DNA of 64,000 nucleotides, from positions 53,755,741-53,819,740 of the forward strand of contig CM018689.1 of assembly GCA_009363875.1 (NCBI GenBank). Direction: 5' to 3'. The position numbers and the translations under genes are program-made. Below the pieces are notes generated by a model. That model worked only from the letters and a program-made list of their open reading frames with translations. It did no database searches and was not told the DNA's origin. This DNA comes from Mikania micrantha. Its lineage: Eukaryota; Streptophyta; Magnoliopsida; Asterales; Asteraceae. Shown here piece after piece: positions 46,601 through 57,362 of the stretch; positions within the stretch are counted from its first letter, which is position 1; every line of letters begins with the position of its first letter.

Positions 46601-48692
46601 TCAAAGATTTGTGCCGTTTTGTTGCGAACGACTGAAGTTAGCTTCAAATGCGAGTTCTTCGTCGGATAGGCCGGGTGATAAGCCTTCTTCAACTTCTTCG
46701 TCATGTACTTTTACTTCAATGAATGTTTCATCTTCGAGGCTTGTTTGATCTTGAATACGATCGATCGAGTCCAAATGATCCTTTAAACATATGCACATTT
46801 CTACCGACTCGGGAGTGAGTTTTGTTCTTCTTAACGACAAGACCCTGCCACTAAGAGAAAATGCAGATTCCGAAGCTACCGTGGAAGCTTGGACAGTTAG
46901 TAAGTCACGGGCCATGGCGGCAAGAATCGGAAACTCGGATTCCTTTGCTTTCCACCAAGCCAAAATATCAAAATTGCGATATGACTCGGCCGTCGTATCA
47001 GATACGTAATCCGTACCACTATACCGGCCGAGTTCGCTTGAAGGGGTATTACCCCTTTGACGTTTAGCCGTGACGTTTCGAACCGTTTTCAATAGGTTAA
47101 CCATCGGATCCCGTGCTCGAGAAGCACTCGAACTTGATGAGGAACCAGGGGTGGGCATATGTATGTTTCCACCATATTTAATTAAATAAAAGTCATACAT
47201 AGATTGTAAATTATTATTAAAACATTTTTTGTTTCGGTTGAAAAGCTTGGGTATATCTCGTGTATGGCAAGAGCGTCATAAATTTCGTCTATCAAGCATT
47301 CCACCCCCGTAACATTTAAAATTGGGTTTAAAGCGGCCGCGCAAGTAAAAACGGGTGGTAAGTCAAGAAAATACTTTAGTAATTTATTTCGCATCGGTAA
47401 TATCATGTTAGAAAACATTTCATTTTTATTTTCAAAAGTTTTAAAGTTTGTAACCATTAAAAATAACTCCGAGAGAAACAAAGAACTAGTCGGGTAATAA
47501 GTCCATGATAGTTTAGTAGTTGATGATTTAAAAACTTCAAGAAATTCAGATAATAATTGGATATTATCCCAAGAACTATCCAAAAATGCGTCGACATAAC
47601 CCCGGTCAACGAGACTTGCGTGAAACATTTGCAAAGTATCTTTTTGTCGTAAAGCACTTTCAAGTATTAGGCAAGTGGAATTCCATCTATGAGGTACATC
47701 CCAATTTGCACCCAAAGAAATCCTCCCCGTATCTTTACAAAATTTCCTATATACCATATGTCGTGCCCGGCTCTTTTTAAAAATATCATGTAGCATTTGT
47801 CGACAAACGTTTATAAATGTTGTAACATCATCAGTGCCAATACCGTCTTGCACAATTAAATTTATTATATGTGCAACACATCTTGAGTGAAAAAATGCAT
47901 CATTACATAACGGCAAATATTTTAGTTTTAATTTTTCAACCGCCGTCGTATTGTTTGAAGCGTTATCAAATGCCATTGAAAATATTTTTTTTTCTAACTT
48001 AAACGTCGTTATTACATAATCTAAAATTTGAAATAAAAGGTCACCGGTATGTGGATACATAAAAAGTTCAAAAGCAATGGTGCGTTTCATCATTATCCAT
48101 GATGACGGTTCTACCCGATGAGCGGTGACGCAAAGGTAGGATTCGGGTAGATTACGTGGAGCCGACCAAACATCACTAGTTAAGTTAACCCCGTACTTAA
48201 ATTTTCAAAATATGCAACTAGTTCATGTTTGGCATGTTTTCACATCTTTAAACAATGACGTCTAAGAGCTTGTCGACTTACGTGGGTGTAGCGTGGTTGA
48301 AGGGTCTCCCGAATCATGTTTGTTAACCGAGTGTTGTCGAAATGGCTAAACGGAAACGCCTCTTGAATCACGAACTTCGCCATTCGATCCCGAACCCGAT
48401 CAAGGTCATAATTAAATATTCCACCTTCAACATCCATTTGCGTTTGTTGAGACTCGGGATCCTTTTTCAACGCCTTGCAAAACGGTTTGTTGATGTGTTT
48501 CTTCAAATTCGAATTCGATTCTTTCCCTAAATATATTCCACAAAACTTGCAACGAGCTTTTATAGAACCATCACTAAGCTCGACTAAATCCCAATTGCAC
48601 CATATCTCCGGGTTCCGATTGTGTTCAATAACACGAACAAATGATGGTCCGGTGTTGGAACCTTGACCGACCGAAGAATGTGAAGCATCCAT
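46601..48692 (-). pseudogene. hAT transposase (BED zinc finger, hAT dimerisation domain), broken
   Basis: The N-terminal part (48692-48243) has a BED-type finger around WDLVELSDGSIKARCKFC and the later HINKPFC. The middle part (about 48200-47220) has LTSDVWSAP, SMAFDNASNN, FHSRCVAHIINLIVQDG and RWNSTCLILESA, the RNase H-like catalytic core of hAT transposases. The C-terminal part (about 47215-46601) has the dimerisation block ILAWWKAKESEFPILAAMARDLL...ASTVASESAFSLSGRVL. Lesions are an in-frame TGA at 48240-48242, a frameshift near 48195-48205 and another near 47205-47220. No introns are needed. Catalytic-region motifs are otherwise well kept, so inactivation looks recent. Confidence 0.92.
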
Positions 48693-49408
48693 GATAACAA
48701 AGGGAAATTTATAAAGAGTATTGAGACTTTGAGATTAGGAAACGAGAAAACGAAAAGCCAAAACGAGAGATGGAGACTAAACAAGCGCGTATAAAGAGCG
48801 TTTTTTGCGTTTTTTTGCGTTCGGGATTGCGTTTTGAGTTACCACCCAATACCTATTTATACTAGTTTAGGGGGTTAAAAACGGCTACATTTGAGCTCCA
48901 AACGGTCAAAAAACGGCTAGAAATGGATCTCCAACGTTCATATTCGTTCTAACGGCTATAACCGGTTCCTAACCGGTTCCAACTGGTTCCGGGTCCTACC
49001 CGGAACCGGTTCCGGTTAGGGTCCGGGTACTAACCGGTCGAGTGGGAAAAACGTGGAACCGGGTCCTAACTTTCGGGTACTACCGGGTAGGGACCTGTTC
49101 TTGAAAAAATCGGGTAGGAACCGGGTCGGGTCCACCGGGTCGGGTCCTGGAACCGGTTTGGATGGCCACCTCTAGTCAGAATGGCTCCTTGGAGCTAATA
49201 ATCGGGCAGTACTCAGCTCTAGGCAGGAGGACTCGGCAATACTCAGGATCTACTCGGCCTCGGAACAACTCCTTAGAGCGAGTACTCGTAACAACTCCTA
49301 GGTGCAAACAATGATTCATTGCTTTGTGAACTTGTACCACACATATATAAAACTTGCATAACACTATCATAAATTGTTTTTGTTTAGATGTTAATACCTA
49401 AAACTCAT

Positions 49409-49600
49409 GAATCCAACTGTTGCCAAAAAGTACCCGTTTTTTGGTAGCATAATACTGGTTGAGTTGATTACTTAACTCTACATAGCCTGATTATAGCTAG
49501 GGTTACACATCAATAATTTCAAGTGAGATATAAATACTGACCAAACTACTTCTGATGCACAAAAAATATAGCGACGAAATAGATTCAATGATAGTAAGTG
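49409..49600 (-). pseudogene. Duplicated fragment of the receptor kinase gene
   Basis: The stretch matches 42319-42553, that is intron 2 and the 3' end of exon 2 of the kinase gene, in the same orientation. Long identical runs include catagcctgattatagctag and ggttacacatcaataatttca. It lacks about 40 bases of the intron and has several substitutions and small gaps in the exon part. It ends at about 49600 with no further kinase exons visible. It is a remnant of a tandem copy or of a captured segment. Confidence 0.85.
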
Positions 49601-50072
49601 AAGAGGTATCACCATAACGGTGACAGCCAAAGGTACAAAAGAGAGTACTAGCTGTCACCTCCAAGAAAAGGAAATGTCAAATACTTGAAAGGGAACATTT
49701 AATGCTAAGATATGAAGCATTTAATGTTGGATCCGCATGGAAGAAGCTTCACCTCGGATATGCAGAAAAGGACAACTAAAAGTGAAAGATAAGACATGCC
49801 ATAGTAGGTACGGATGGGATCTCTTAGGAAAAGGCGAGACTGTAACAACAGTGCCGGAACCGTCACCAGAACAGTGATCTTAAACAGTACATGAACAGTG
49901 ATCAGGTACAAACTTTATGTAATTCAGTGTATTTCATATCCATGTTAAGTTTCAGTATCATTGCATGTTATCAAAACAGTGAATTCATAATCATTTCAGA
50001 GAAACAAGTTCGGAACAATGGTTCTTGAGTCAGATAATTATCTGGCAACACAGAACCATCATGTGATTAATT
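49601..50072. other. Intergenic or repeat-derived DNA
   Basis: It contains short direct and inverted repeats (ggtgacagcc ... agctgtcacc near 49619-49660; aacagtgatc near 49860-49905), which suggests transposon origin. No ends or genes were resolved. Confidence 0.4.
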
Positions 50073-51738
50073 GTTAGGATTTTATTATGTATAAACGTAT
50101 GCGAGGCTTTACAGAACAAAACAACACGGATGTCGTTATGTGAATGCTAAACCGACAGATTATTCTTATAGGTGACGATCTGTACGAATAAATCTGAAAG
50201 TTTAACGTTCTAAATGATGTCCAGTAATTAGAAAACAATATTGAAAAGTGTAGTTATCGTCGTATTTGATCGGGTGACGATCCGAACAAATACGCGCGAT
50301 GACCGCGCGATTCGATTAAACATTAATTAAATATTTTTGAAAATAATTAAATAAAAGATAATTAGTTAATTTATTAGGAATCACAACCTAAAATAATTTT
50401 ATAAATTCTAATTTTTACAAACGAGTCGTTTCGTTACGAAAACGACAAGAAACCGACGTTCTTACGCGAAACCACGCGAAACCGAACAAACCCGAACATA
50501 CCCGGGTAAAACCAAGCCATTTATTATGGCAATTAATGCCATAATCACAGCCAACCACCACCCACCAACACCCATTTTCGTCCCTTTCACTCTCAAGCTC
50601 TCTCTCTCTAGAATCCTCCTCCTTCTCTCTAAGATTTCTCTCTAGTTTCTTCACGAAATCTTGCTATCTTGGTGTCAAAATCACCACCATCACTAGTAGA
50701 ACACGAAAGTACAAAGGATCTGTGGTTTTGTCCAACAAATCCGAGGTAAAAATCATGTTTTGGTTCGGTTTAAGGGTTTGAAAACCCTAATCGCGAACCC
50801 CTCTTAAAAAAACCGGTTCTAGACCACTTTCACCCTTAGGAATCCCACTATTTCACCTTAGAATGAGATATGAACAAACCCCCTTCCAATTTCTGGTCGA
50901 ATAGTTCGAACACCATGGAAGCATCACCTGGACCACGACTGGGCGAATGAGATTCGAGCAGATAGGTCGAATGGCCCTTTGGCCGCATGAGGCTCCCATT
51001 CGTCGAATGGCCACCAGGCCGTATGAAACTCATTCGACCGGTAGTCATTCGGTCGGCCAACCATCTTCGCCCCTAGGTCTTATTCGATCGGGGCAAGTTA
51101 ATTCGACCATGTCTCTTCCGATTGAACTCAGTCGGCAGGTCACCTTCGGCACCTATTCGGCCAGATCTACATTCGGCCGACCCTCATTCGACCCCCTTAT
51201 TCGACCCACTTCTGTTCGGTCGGCCTATTAGCCATTCGTCCTAGCCCACTGTTTAGGACAAAGCTGTTCAAGTCTCCTTCGATTAAGGGTTGGGTGGTGA
51301 GTTGCATGGGGATTTCATGGGGACGTGCATGAGACTTGTGTGTGTGCATGCATGTTGTAGGAGATCGTTTGGCTGTGCATGGGAAGTTCTTGTTCTTAAC
51401 ACTAATGTTATTGAAAGGATTTCAAAATCAAATCATGGGTTATTCATATAGGGGATGGTCTAAAATGTAACCAAGGTACGCGGACTAAGTTTTCAATAAC
51501 AAGGGTTTCATGCAAAGATATTAACAAAATAAACATAAATTGTGGAGTTAATTGAGTTAAGTCCACTTCAGAATTTGTGGGAGATCAATGGGTTAACCTA
51601 AGATTATGAAACTAACTTAGATATTTCAATCGAGCTATCTAGGTCAAATTGTTCAAGAAGCTTAATCCGTAATCAATGGGAAAATCAAAGTTGAGTATTG
51701 GGCCCGAAGTTGGCCCAATGGGTTTAACTTAAGCCTAT
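50073..51738 (+). mobile_element. LTR-like sequence, left part, interrupted by a composite retroelement
   Basis: The stretch starts with TGTTAGGATTTTATTATG and contains a CT-rich leader-like block (50580-50660) typical of transcribed LTR or leader regions. It is cut at 51738 by the element flanked by CACGT. The sequence beyond that element (54982-57041) ends in a canonical LTR terminus, GGGGTGTGACA, so the two may be one large LTR. The boundaries are inferred only from style, and no reading frame is supported. Confidence 0.35.
50930..51240. repeat. ATTCG-rich cryptic repeat
   Basis: The pentamer ATTCG or its complement CGAAT occurs more than fifteen times in about 310 bases, often followed by GCC, ACC or GGTCGG (for example CATTCGGTCGGCC). 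The order is irregular and no fixed period was found. Confidence 0.6.
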
Positions 51739-51743
51739 CACGT

Positions 51744-52013
51744 TGTAACACCCCGCCTCGTTTTACCAACAATATTGTCCGCTTTGCCAAATTATAGCTC
51801 ACGGCTTTGCTTTTGGTAGCCCGGGTGAAAACTTCCCAGGGGGTCACCCATCCTGGATTGCTGTCACCTGAGCACGCTTAACTGTGGAGTTCTCCTCTCA
51901 TCCACTACCGTTAAGCCCCAAAACGCGTTGTTGGTATAAGAGGTGGGTTATTACATATGAACCAAGGATCTCTCCTGTCCACGGCCGATGTGGGATTTGC
52001 CTAAGGTGTCACA
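51744..52013 (-). mobile_element. Cassandra-like TRIM LTR with 5S rRNA-like segment
   Basis: The 270-base unit reads TGTGACACC...GGGTGTTACA on the minus strand. A purine-rich AAGGGGGGGTGTA directly precedes it (52014-52026), which is what a polypurine tract before a 3' LTR looks like. It contains the 5S-like block described separately. LTRs carrying a 5S RNA domain are the hallmark of Cassandra TRIM elements, and the initiator-Met-type primer site nearby also fits that family. Confidence 0.75.
51828..51893 (-). other. 5S rRNA-like promoter segment inside an LTR
   Basis: The minus strand reads AGAACTCCACAGTTAAGCGTG and later CAGGATGGGTGACCCCCTGG, closely matching the middle and 3' half of plant 5S rRNA (AACTCCGCAGTTAAGCGTGCT and AGGATGGGTGACC). 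That region carries the pol III internal control boxes A and C. The 5' third and the extreme 3' end of 5S rRNA are missing or diverged, so it is not a functional 5S gene. Confidence 0.85.
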
Positions 52014-52162
52014 TACACCCCCCCTTGGGACTCATCGTCCTCGATGAGGTTTGCCCCGCTAGCCTCACTGGCGTGTAGGATCTGCCTAAGGTGTCCTCCA
52101 GACACCCCCCGGGACTCATCGCCCTGGATGAGGTTTGCCCCACATCCCGAACGGCACAGGAG

Positions 52163-52178
52163 TGTCTCTGATACCAAT
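52163..52178 (-). promoter_or_regulatory. Primer binding site (initiator tRNA-Met type)
   Basis: The minus strand reads TTGGTATCAGAGAC, the common plant primer site matching the 3' end of initiator tRNA-Met (TGGTATCAGAG...). It starts one to two bases after the end of the long LTR at 52180. Confidence 0.8.
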
Positions 52179-53379
52179 CTGTCACACCCTGCCAAGGCGG
52201 AACACGCAAGGTGCGACGGTCATGATTTCACAGTCATTGTTTATATTGAACGACTTCTACATGAATCGATAATAAAGTTTTACATGATGTCTTAACTTAC
52301 AATCATCCAAAGTATAACTAACAAAATTTCTAAACTTCCAAAATATGATGTGTAAGATTTTACAAACATGGCCTAAGTCAATAGGCTATGCAAGGAAATC
52401 CCAAAAATATGCATGTGAATGTGTTGTGACTTCAAGCTAATCATTCTCAAAATATGTCCCATGCTTGCTTCAATTATCTGAGAAATACATGCTAAAAACA
52501 GTCAGCAAAAAGCTGGTGAGTTCACAGGTTTAGACACGTAAAAATTGAGTTGTTTCATTCGACCACGAGATTTCAAAATGTGTCTATTGTTCTCAAAACA
52601 ATATCATGAGTTGTGTATATTAATTATTACCATGAGCTCCCATAACCGAACTCGACATGATTGAATTGCCCCATCCCAATGTTCTATCGCAAAACATTGT
52701 ATTGAGATGAATATTGTGCACCCGATCTGACCTACAATCAAAGTTAGCGCTACTAACCACGGGTGGGGTTTGTCACTCCTGAATAGTACTATTCCCAATA
52801 ATTCACGTTCACCCACAATTAACGGTTATAGAATAGGGGACTTAATGCGATAAAAGTAACTCATGTAATAATGTGTTGAACCAAAACCACTTGTGTCAAT
52901 GAAACGATTAGAAGCATGATTTCTCCCCCTGTGAGTTAATAAAACATTGTAGAAAATAGGGGCCGTGAAACTCACAATAAAGGTGGATCCCTGGTCTTGA
53001 GAGTGTAAATGTTGCCTTGTGTTGGAATCACTACCCGGTCCCTACAACATTCCGGATTCATGTTGAGTCTGTGAACTTATGAGTTTTGATGTTGCTTTGT
53101 GTTCTTGTTACATGTTCTTTGTATTTTTATGTTTTCGTATTTGTCGCAGTAAAGTCAAGCTTTACACTTGCAAAAGTTGGTATAATACCTAAAAATAATT
53201 ATCTATTATTTGAGAAAATTTTGGCATGATAACGACGTTTTTTGAAAAATATCCACTTTTGTTTATCAATACCCAAAACTTTGAAATAGCCTATTTCAAC
53301 AATAAACATCTCAATATACTTAATATATACACACACATAGATACTTACATATACAAGCTAATAATTCCTTTTCTCGACA

Positions 53380-53381
<2 letters not shown>

Positions 53382-53417
<36 letters not shown>
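53382..53417. repeat. (AT)n microsatellite
   Basis: About 18 AT units. Confidence 0.9.
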
Positions 53418-53422
<5 letters not shown>

Positions 53423-54403
53423 GTATTCTATAGTTATTGTTTTTGGACAGATTCTGTTCCATGATTTCGGGTTAACTTTTAAAATAGTAAACGTTTTTCA
53501 AAAATTATGAAACCTCACAGTCACATATTTTAATGTGTTTCGAACAACTTTCGTTTAGAAAAGTTTTCGTGATTTTGCTCGGATATAGGCCAAAACAGCC
53601 ATTCAAGTCGGAAAGTCTAAATCTGCGCACTGATTTTGTATAGACTGTTTCGGGTATCATTTGGTTGAGTTAGAAAACGTACAAGTAGTTCTTAGAAAGC
53701 TAACTCAATGAACTTAATCATGGAGTTTGAGTTTGCTTCGTTTTGATTTATTATGACTAGGTTATAGTCTCTTGAAGTTGAGACAGATTATGTCCCAGCA
53801 TCAGGAATGTGTATTTGTGTCCATATATAACTATAATTAAACGTTCGAGAGCGGGTTTCACCTTAGCAAGCAAGGAGAAGGATGAAAGAATTGATGTTGA
53901 ATATTGATTAATTTGATGATGTTGGAACCATTAATGTGGCTATCCGAACGTCCTCGGTCTCGGTTTCTTGTTGCTACAACAAAGAACCAACAAGGTCTTG
54001 ATATTGTTGTTGGTCCAGGTGCAGCCAAGAAAACTGGTACAAGATGGTCTGTTGTGGTTTGTTTCAAGAGAACCAAGAGGGAGGTGGAGTTGGTGTTTGG
54101 TTAGTGGGTGCTGTTTGATCAAAGGAGAGTAAAGGAAGATTTGTGGTGTGTTGGTCGTGATCTTTCAAGTGTCCCATTGTGTCTATTTATAATCTTAACC
54201 ACACAAAGTTTTCCTGTGCTAATAAAATAGGGATGGTGTTAATAAGTGAGTTCTTGATAATTTAAAATAGAAAAGTGGTTGTGAGTTGTCCTTTACCGAA
54301 GTTTGGGGAAAGAAACAAGGTATGGTCTATTGACTTATTTATGGAGTATGGTATAGCTATAATTGCATGATTGATGATGCATGTTGTCCTAGTCTAAGTG
54401 TTA

Positions 54404-54425
54404 AATATATATATATATATATATA
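54404..54425. repeat. (AT)n microsatellite
   Basis: About 11 AT units followed by a short AC run. Confidence 0.85.
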
Positions 54426-54824
54426 CACACACGTTAAAAAAAAATATGTCCATATGTTTCTGTCGTCATTTACACTAAGGCAAAGAAAAAAAAAATTGTT
54501 TTCTTTTGTTTTGTGTGGGGACTCTCGTCAAAGAAAAAAATACATAGTTTCTTTTTTTTTTTTTTTTAATATGGATATTTATGTGTTATGGACTAATGTG
54601 TAAATATATATATATTTGTGCTAATTTCAAACCATGATGTGTGGGAATGGGTAAAAGAAAATAGCATGGTTATATGTAAGAGTACAATTAAATCTTAAAT
54701 TTCGTATAAGTATTCATTAGGCTATATTTTAAAAACCGAATGCTTGCGTTTGATCACGTCACTAAGGTTTTAAAGTTTTGAGGTTTGAGTTTTAAATATA
54801 AATTTGAAATAAGTAGATAACATC

Positions 54825-54826
<2 letters not shown>

Positions 54827-54861
<35 letters not shown>
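54827..54861. repeat. (AT)n microsatellite
   Basis: About 17 AT units. Confidence 0.9.
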
Positions 54862-54864
<3 letters not shown>

Positions 54865-54981
54865 TTTTTTTCATTTAACATGTTGAATTTAAACCGCGTT
54901 TTAAATGAGTCTAATATAGCAACATAAATTTAAAGTTTTGGTCGACATTAGAACCTAAAAATTTACGGATGTCACACACGT

Positions 54982-57041
54982 TGAGTCATACTTTTCTTAA
55001 ATTAATTTATGTTTTCTTATTAAAGAAGTTAGATTCATAAACATTATTAAATTATACTAAATAATGTTTTCTAAATAATTAATTTAGAATGAAGTAATTT
55101 AAACATGATGTAACTAAAGACTTTTAATGTAATTAAAATAAACCCCACCCATCTAAGGTTTATTGATGCATAATCATGGGATATGGGAGACTTATGAGTA
55201 ATAAGTCAAATCAACTTAGATAGAAGGAGCTCTAGAAACACATTAGTAATCTAGGACACTTAGTTGCACACCGAGACCAAAGCCTTAAATACAACGTCTA
55301 TTATATATACTTATCGCATGCGAATTCTCTTAAAAACAACTCAGGTGCTAAAGATACATAAGCAACAATCAAAGAGCGCGCATTATCTCTAGTGAATCAT
55401 TTGCACAGCAACACAGGTGAGTTCATTGCCCCTTTTTCTAACATTTTTGTTTTAAAACGCGAGGCTGAGAAGCGTGCGTGAACTGTTTTATTTAAACTGT
55501 TTATTTAAATGCTTTCATTTATTATATGTTTTACATATATATGTTGTTGATTACTCCTAGACTCCTGTCTAGGAAATTATTAAATAGACCAATTATCCAA
55601 ATTTATTAAAGTACTCTTATGAGTAATACTTTAATTTAAACTCTAAATCAACCCTTAGTCCATCAAACTCAAATTCAAGAATCTAAACTCAAAGTGAAAT
55701 CAAATGAACAAAATCAAAGGATCAAATTCAAAGGAATCATAACTCAGTGTAGGATCTGAGCACAAAGAATCATAATCAAATCAATTATCATTGTGAATCA
55801 TGGGAAATCAAAGATCAAGATCAAGATCAAGAGACTCAAGGAATCAGAAATCATAAATGTGTGTGAATCATGTTAATAATGAAATCATTATGATCTAATG
55901 AAATCATTAATATTCAAGTTAAGGTGGGTGTCAGTTGTATAGGGAATCAAGACCACGTGTAACACACATATAAAGTCCCACTCAGACGCAGAAGACCTTT
56001 GGGTCAGGCTGTAACGGGCAATAACATGAACGATCAAATGGAATCAATATCAAAGTCAAATCAAGAGAATCAAGAGATCAAGAATCAAAGGATATCCTTA
56101 AAGTCCCACTCAGATGCAGAAGACCATTGGGTCAGGCTGTAACGGGCAAAACATTAAAATCCCGCTCAGTTCAGGTGTACTCCATGTGAGTTATGCCGGA
56201 CATGGGTCATGTGTGAGAGGTTACAACTTGGACAACCACCAACAACTAAGTCTAAATGATTGAGTTAAATAAGGCCCAATCATCATGCCTTAGTTGCATT
56301 TAAATGTTTTATTTAATTATTTAATTAAATATTTAACATTATATTTCTATCACTGACTTTTGGGAAATCATATATCTATGAGGAACTCAAGAGGATCAAA
56401 GGTAAATCAAGTTTTTGGAAAATCATAATTCAAATAAGAGGTTGTAGGGTAAAAATGCTTAATTATCATTAACAACAGTGTCATATGCATATTAGTATGT
56501 GGTGGGATGTTGGCTATGGCTTGTCCCTTACATATGCCCTATATATAAGCATACCGATGTGGATATTACATGTGGAGTTAATGAGGTTAGGGTCTTTACC
56601 AAAGGAAGTTTCAAATCAGTTTCAAACATTAAACAATATGAACTCACCAACCATGTGTTGACTTTATATTTGCATGACTTCTCAGGTGACGAACAGGTCA
56701 ATTAAGAAGTCATTTCTTTTGGACTAGGATTTCAGATAGAAGACTTAGTATTTTGGACCTGCATACTTTTGAAGACATCATTATACAATTTATTTTGTAT
56801 ATCTTGTGTAAATACAAGATAGAAATTTATGATGTTGATGATAGATTTACATTGTTAAATTATAAACAATACTGATGTAATTTAACTTTGTAATTCTATT
56901 ATGCTTAGCATTTCTCATTTAATTATCATGTGCAATGTAAACAATCTGATCATATCGATTATCACTCACGATATCGCGCCCCGGGAACCTTCCGCCCGAC
57001 GGGGAAACCCGATCCTACCCCGCCGGCTCGGGGTGTGACAG
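54982..57041 (+). mobile_element. LTR-like sequence, right part, ending in GGGGTGTGACA
   Basis: The end at 57041 (GGCTCGGGGTGTGACA) is a typical plant gypsy LTR terminus, preceded by a GC-rich CCCCGCCGGCTCGGGG stretch. Inside are two direct copies of a roughly 50-base block (AAAGTCCCACTCAGA..GCAGAAGACC..TGGGTCAGGCTGTAACGGGCAA) near 55972-56022 and 56099-56149, plus a third partial copy. It abuts the truncated LTR of the Tat element at 57042. The left boundary and its link to 50073-51738 are uncertain. Confidence 0.5.
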
Positions 57042-57264
57042 AGACCGAGCATTGCATAAAGGGGGAAGAAATCCGAAAGAAGAGGGGGCATTAATTACAC
57101 CATCACCTAACAAACGAGACGGGCATCAAACGTTCAGTAAGGAGGAGGAAAAGGGGAAGAGGTGTCTGTAGGGAGGACCTCCACTCGGCATCGGAAGTTC
57201 ATTCTTTGTTATATATGTGTCCCCATGTATCCTGTAAACATCATCCGAACTCACAAATCTAACA
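57042..57264 (+). mobile_element. Truncated 5' LTR of the Tat-type element
   Basis: This 223-base stretch ends CAAATCTAACA directly before a primer binding site and has a TATA-like TTATATATG near 57209-57217. The 5' part is missing, cut where the other LTR ends at 57041. Confidence 0.65.
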
Positions 57265-57266
57265 TT

Positions 57267-57283
57267 TGGCGCCATCCGTGGGA
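57267..57283 (+). promoter_or_regulatory. Primer binding site of the Tat-type element
   Basis: TGGCGCCATCCGTGGGA, two bases after the LTR end, is the form usual for plant Tat-lineage elements (TGGCGCCGTCTGTGGGA and variants). Confidence 0.75.
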
Positions 57284-57362
57284 CTCGTAGTCTCATCCCC
57301 CGGTTCCAGGAGCGGAGTCCAAGGCAGATCCAACCCCCACTCTTACTGGAGTCAACACGAGC

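Larger units (their letters stand above)
45287..49174 (-). mobile_element. hAT transposon, 3.9 kb, with exact 8-bp target-site duplication
   Basis: The ends are TAGAGGTGAC and, inverted from the right, TAGAGGTGGC. The exact 8-mer GTCAGAAT flanks the element at 45279-45286 and 49175-49182. Both subterminal regions (about 45298-45490 and 48960-49165) are packed with AACCGGTTCC-type palindromes. On the minus strand it encodes a BED-type, hAT-dimerisation transposase with several lesions. A 76-79-base minisatellite lies between the transposase stop and one end. This was once an autonomous element and is not now. Confidence 0.95.
51744..54976 (-). mobile_element. Composite retroelement: 5S-bearing short LTR joined to a 2.8-kb LTR
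   Basis: On the minus strand the order is a long LTR (54976-52180, TGTGACATCC...GGTGTGACA), a primer binding site, about 165 bases of internal DNA with a polypurine tract, and a 270-base LTR (52013-51744, TGTGACACC...GTGTTACA). The two LTRs are unrelated in sequence. The pentamer CACGT is found directly outside both outer ends (51739-51743 and 54977-54981), as if the whole composite inserted once. A chance match of this length is possible, so the single-insertion view is an inference. Confidence 0.5.
52180..54976 (-). mobile_element. Long LTR (2.8 kb), minus orientation
   Basis: It starts TGTCACACCCTGCC on the plus strand and ends GGATGTCACA. Its plus-strand start resembles that of the LTR at 61942 (TGTCACACCCCCGC, then AAAGCGGAA, then acattgtttata). 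Both also share a phrase like gaaatacatgctcaa followed by gctggtgag or ttggtgag. A minus-strand TATAAATA at 54184-54191 could be its promoter. It contains three AT microsatellites. No protein-coding frame was found. Confidence 0.65.

Noticed and set aside
51828..51893. Possible 5S rRNA gene
   Set aside because: The 5' third and the 3' end are missing and it lies inside a bounded LTR-like unit, so it is 5S-derived and not a functional rRNA gene.
52009..52295. Overlapping frames of 62-83 codons on both strands near the 5S-bearing LTR
   Set aside because: They lie in the internal domain of a TRIM-like element made of two imperfect direct repeats, and no protein motif is present.
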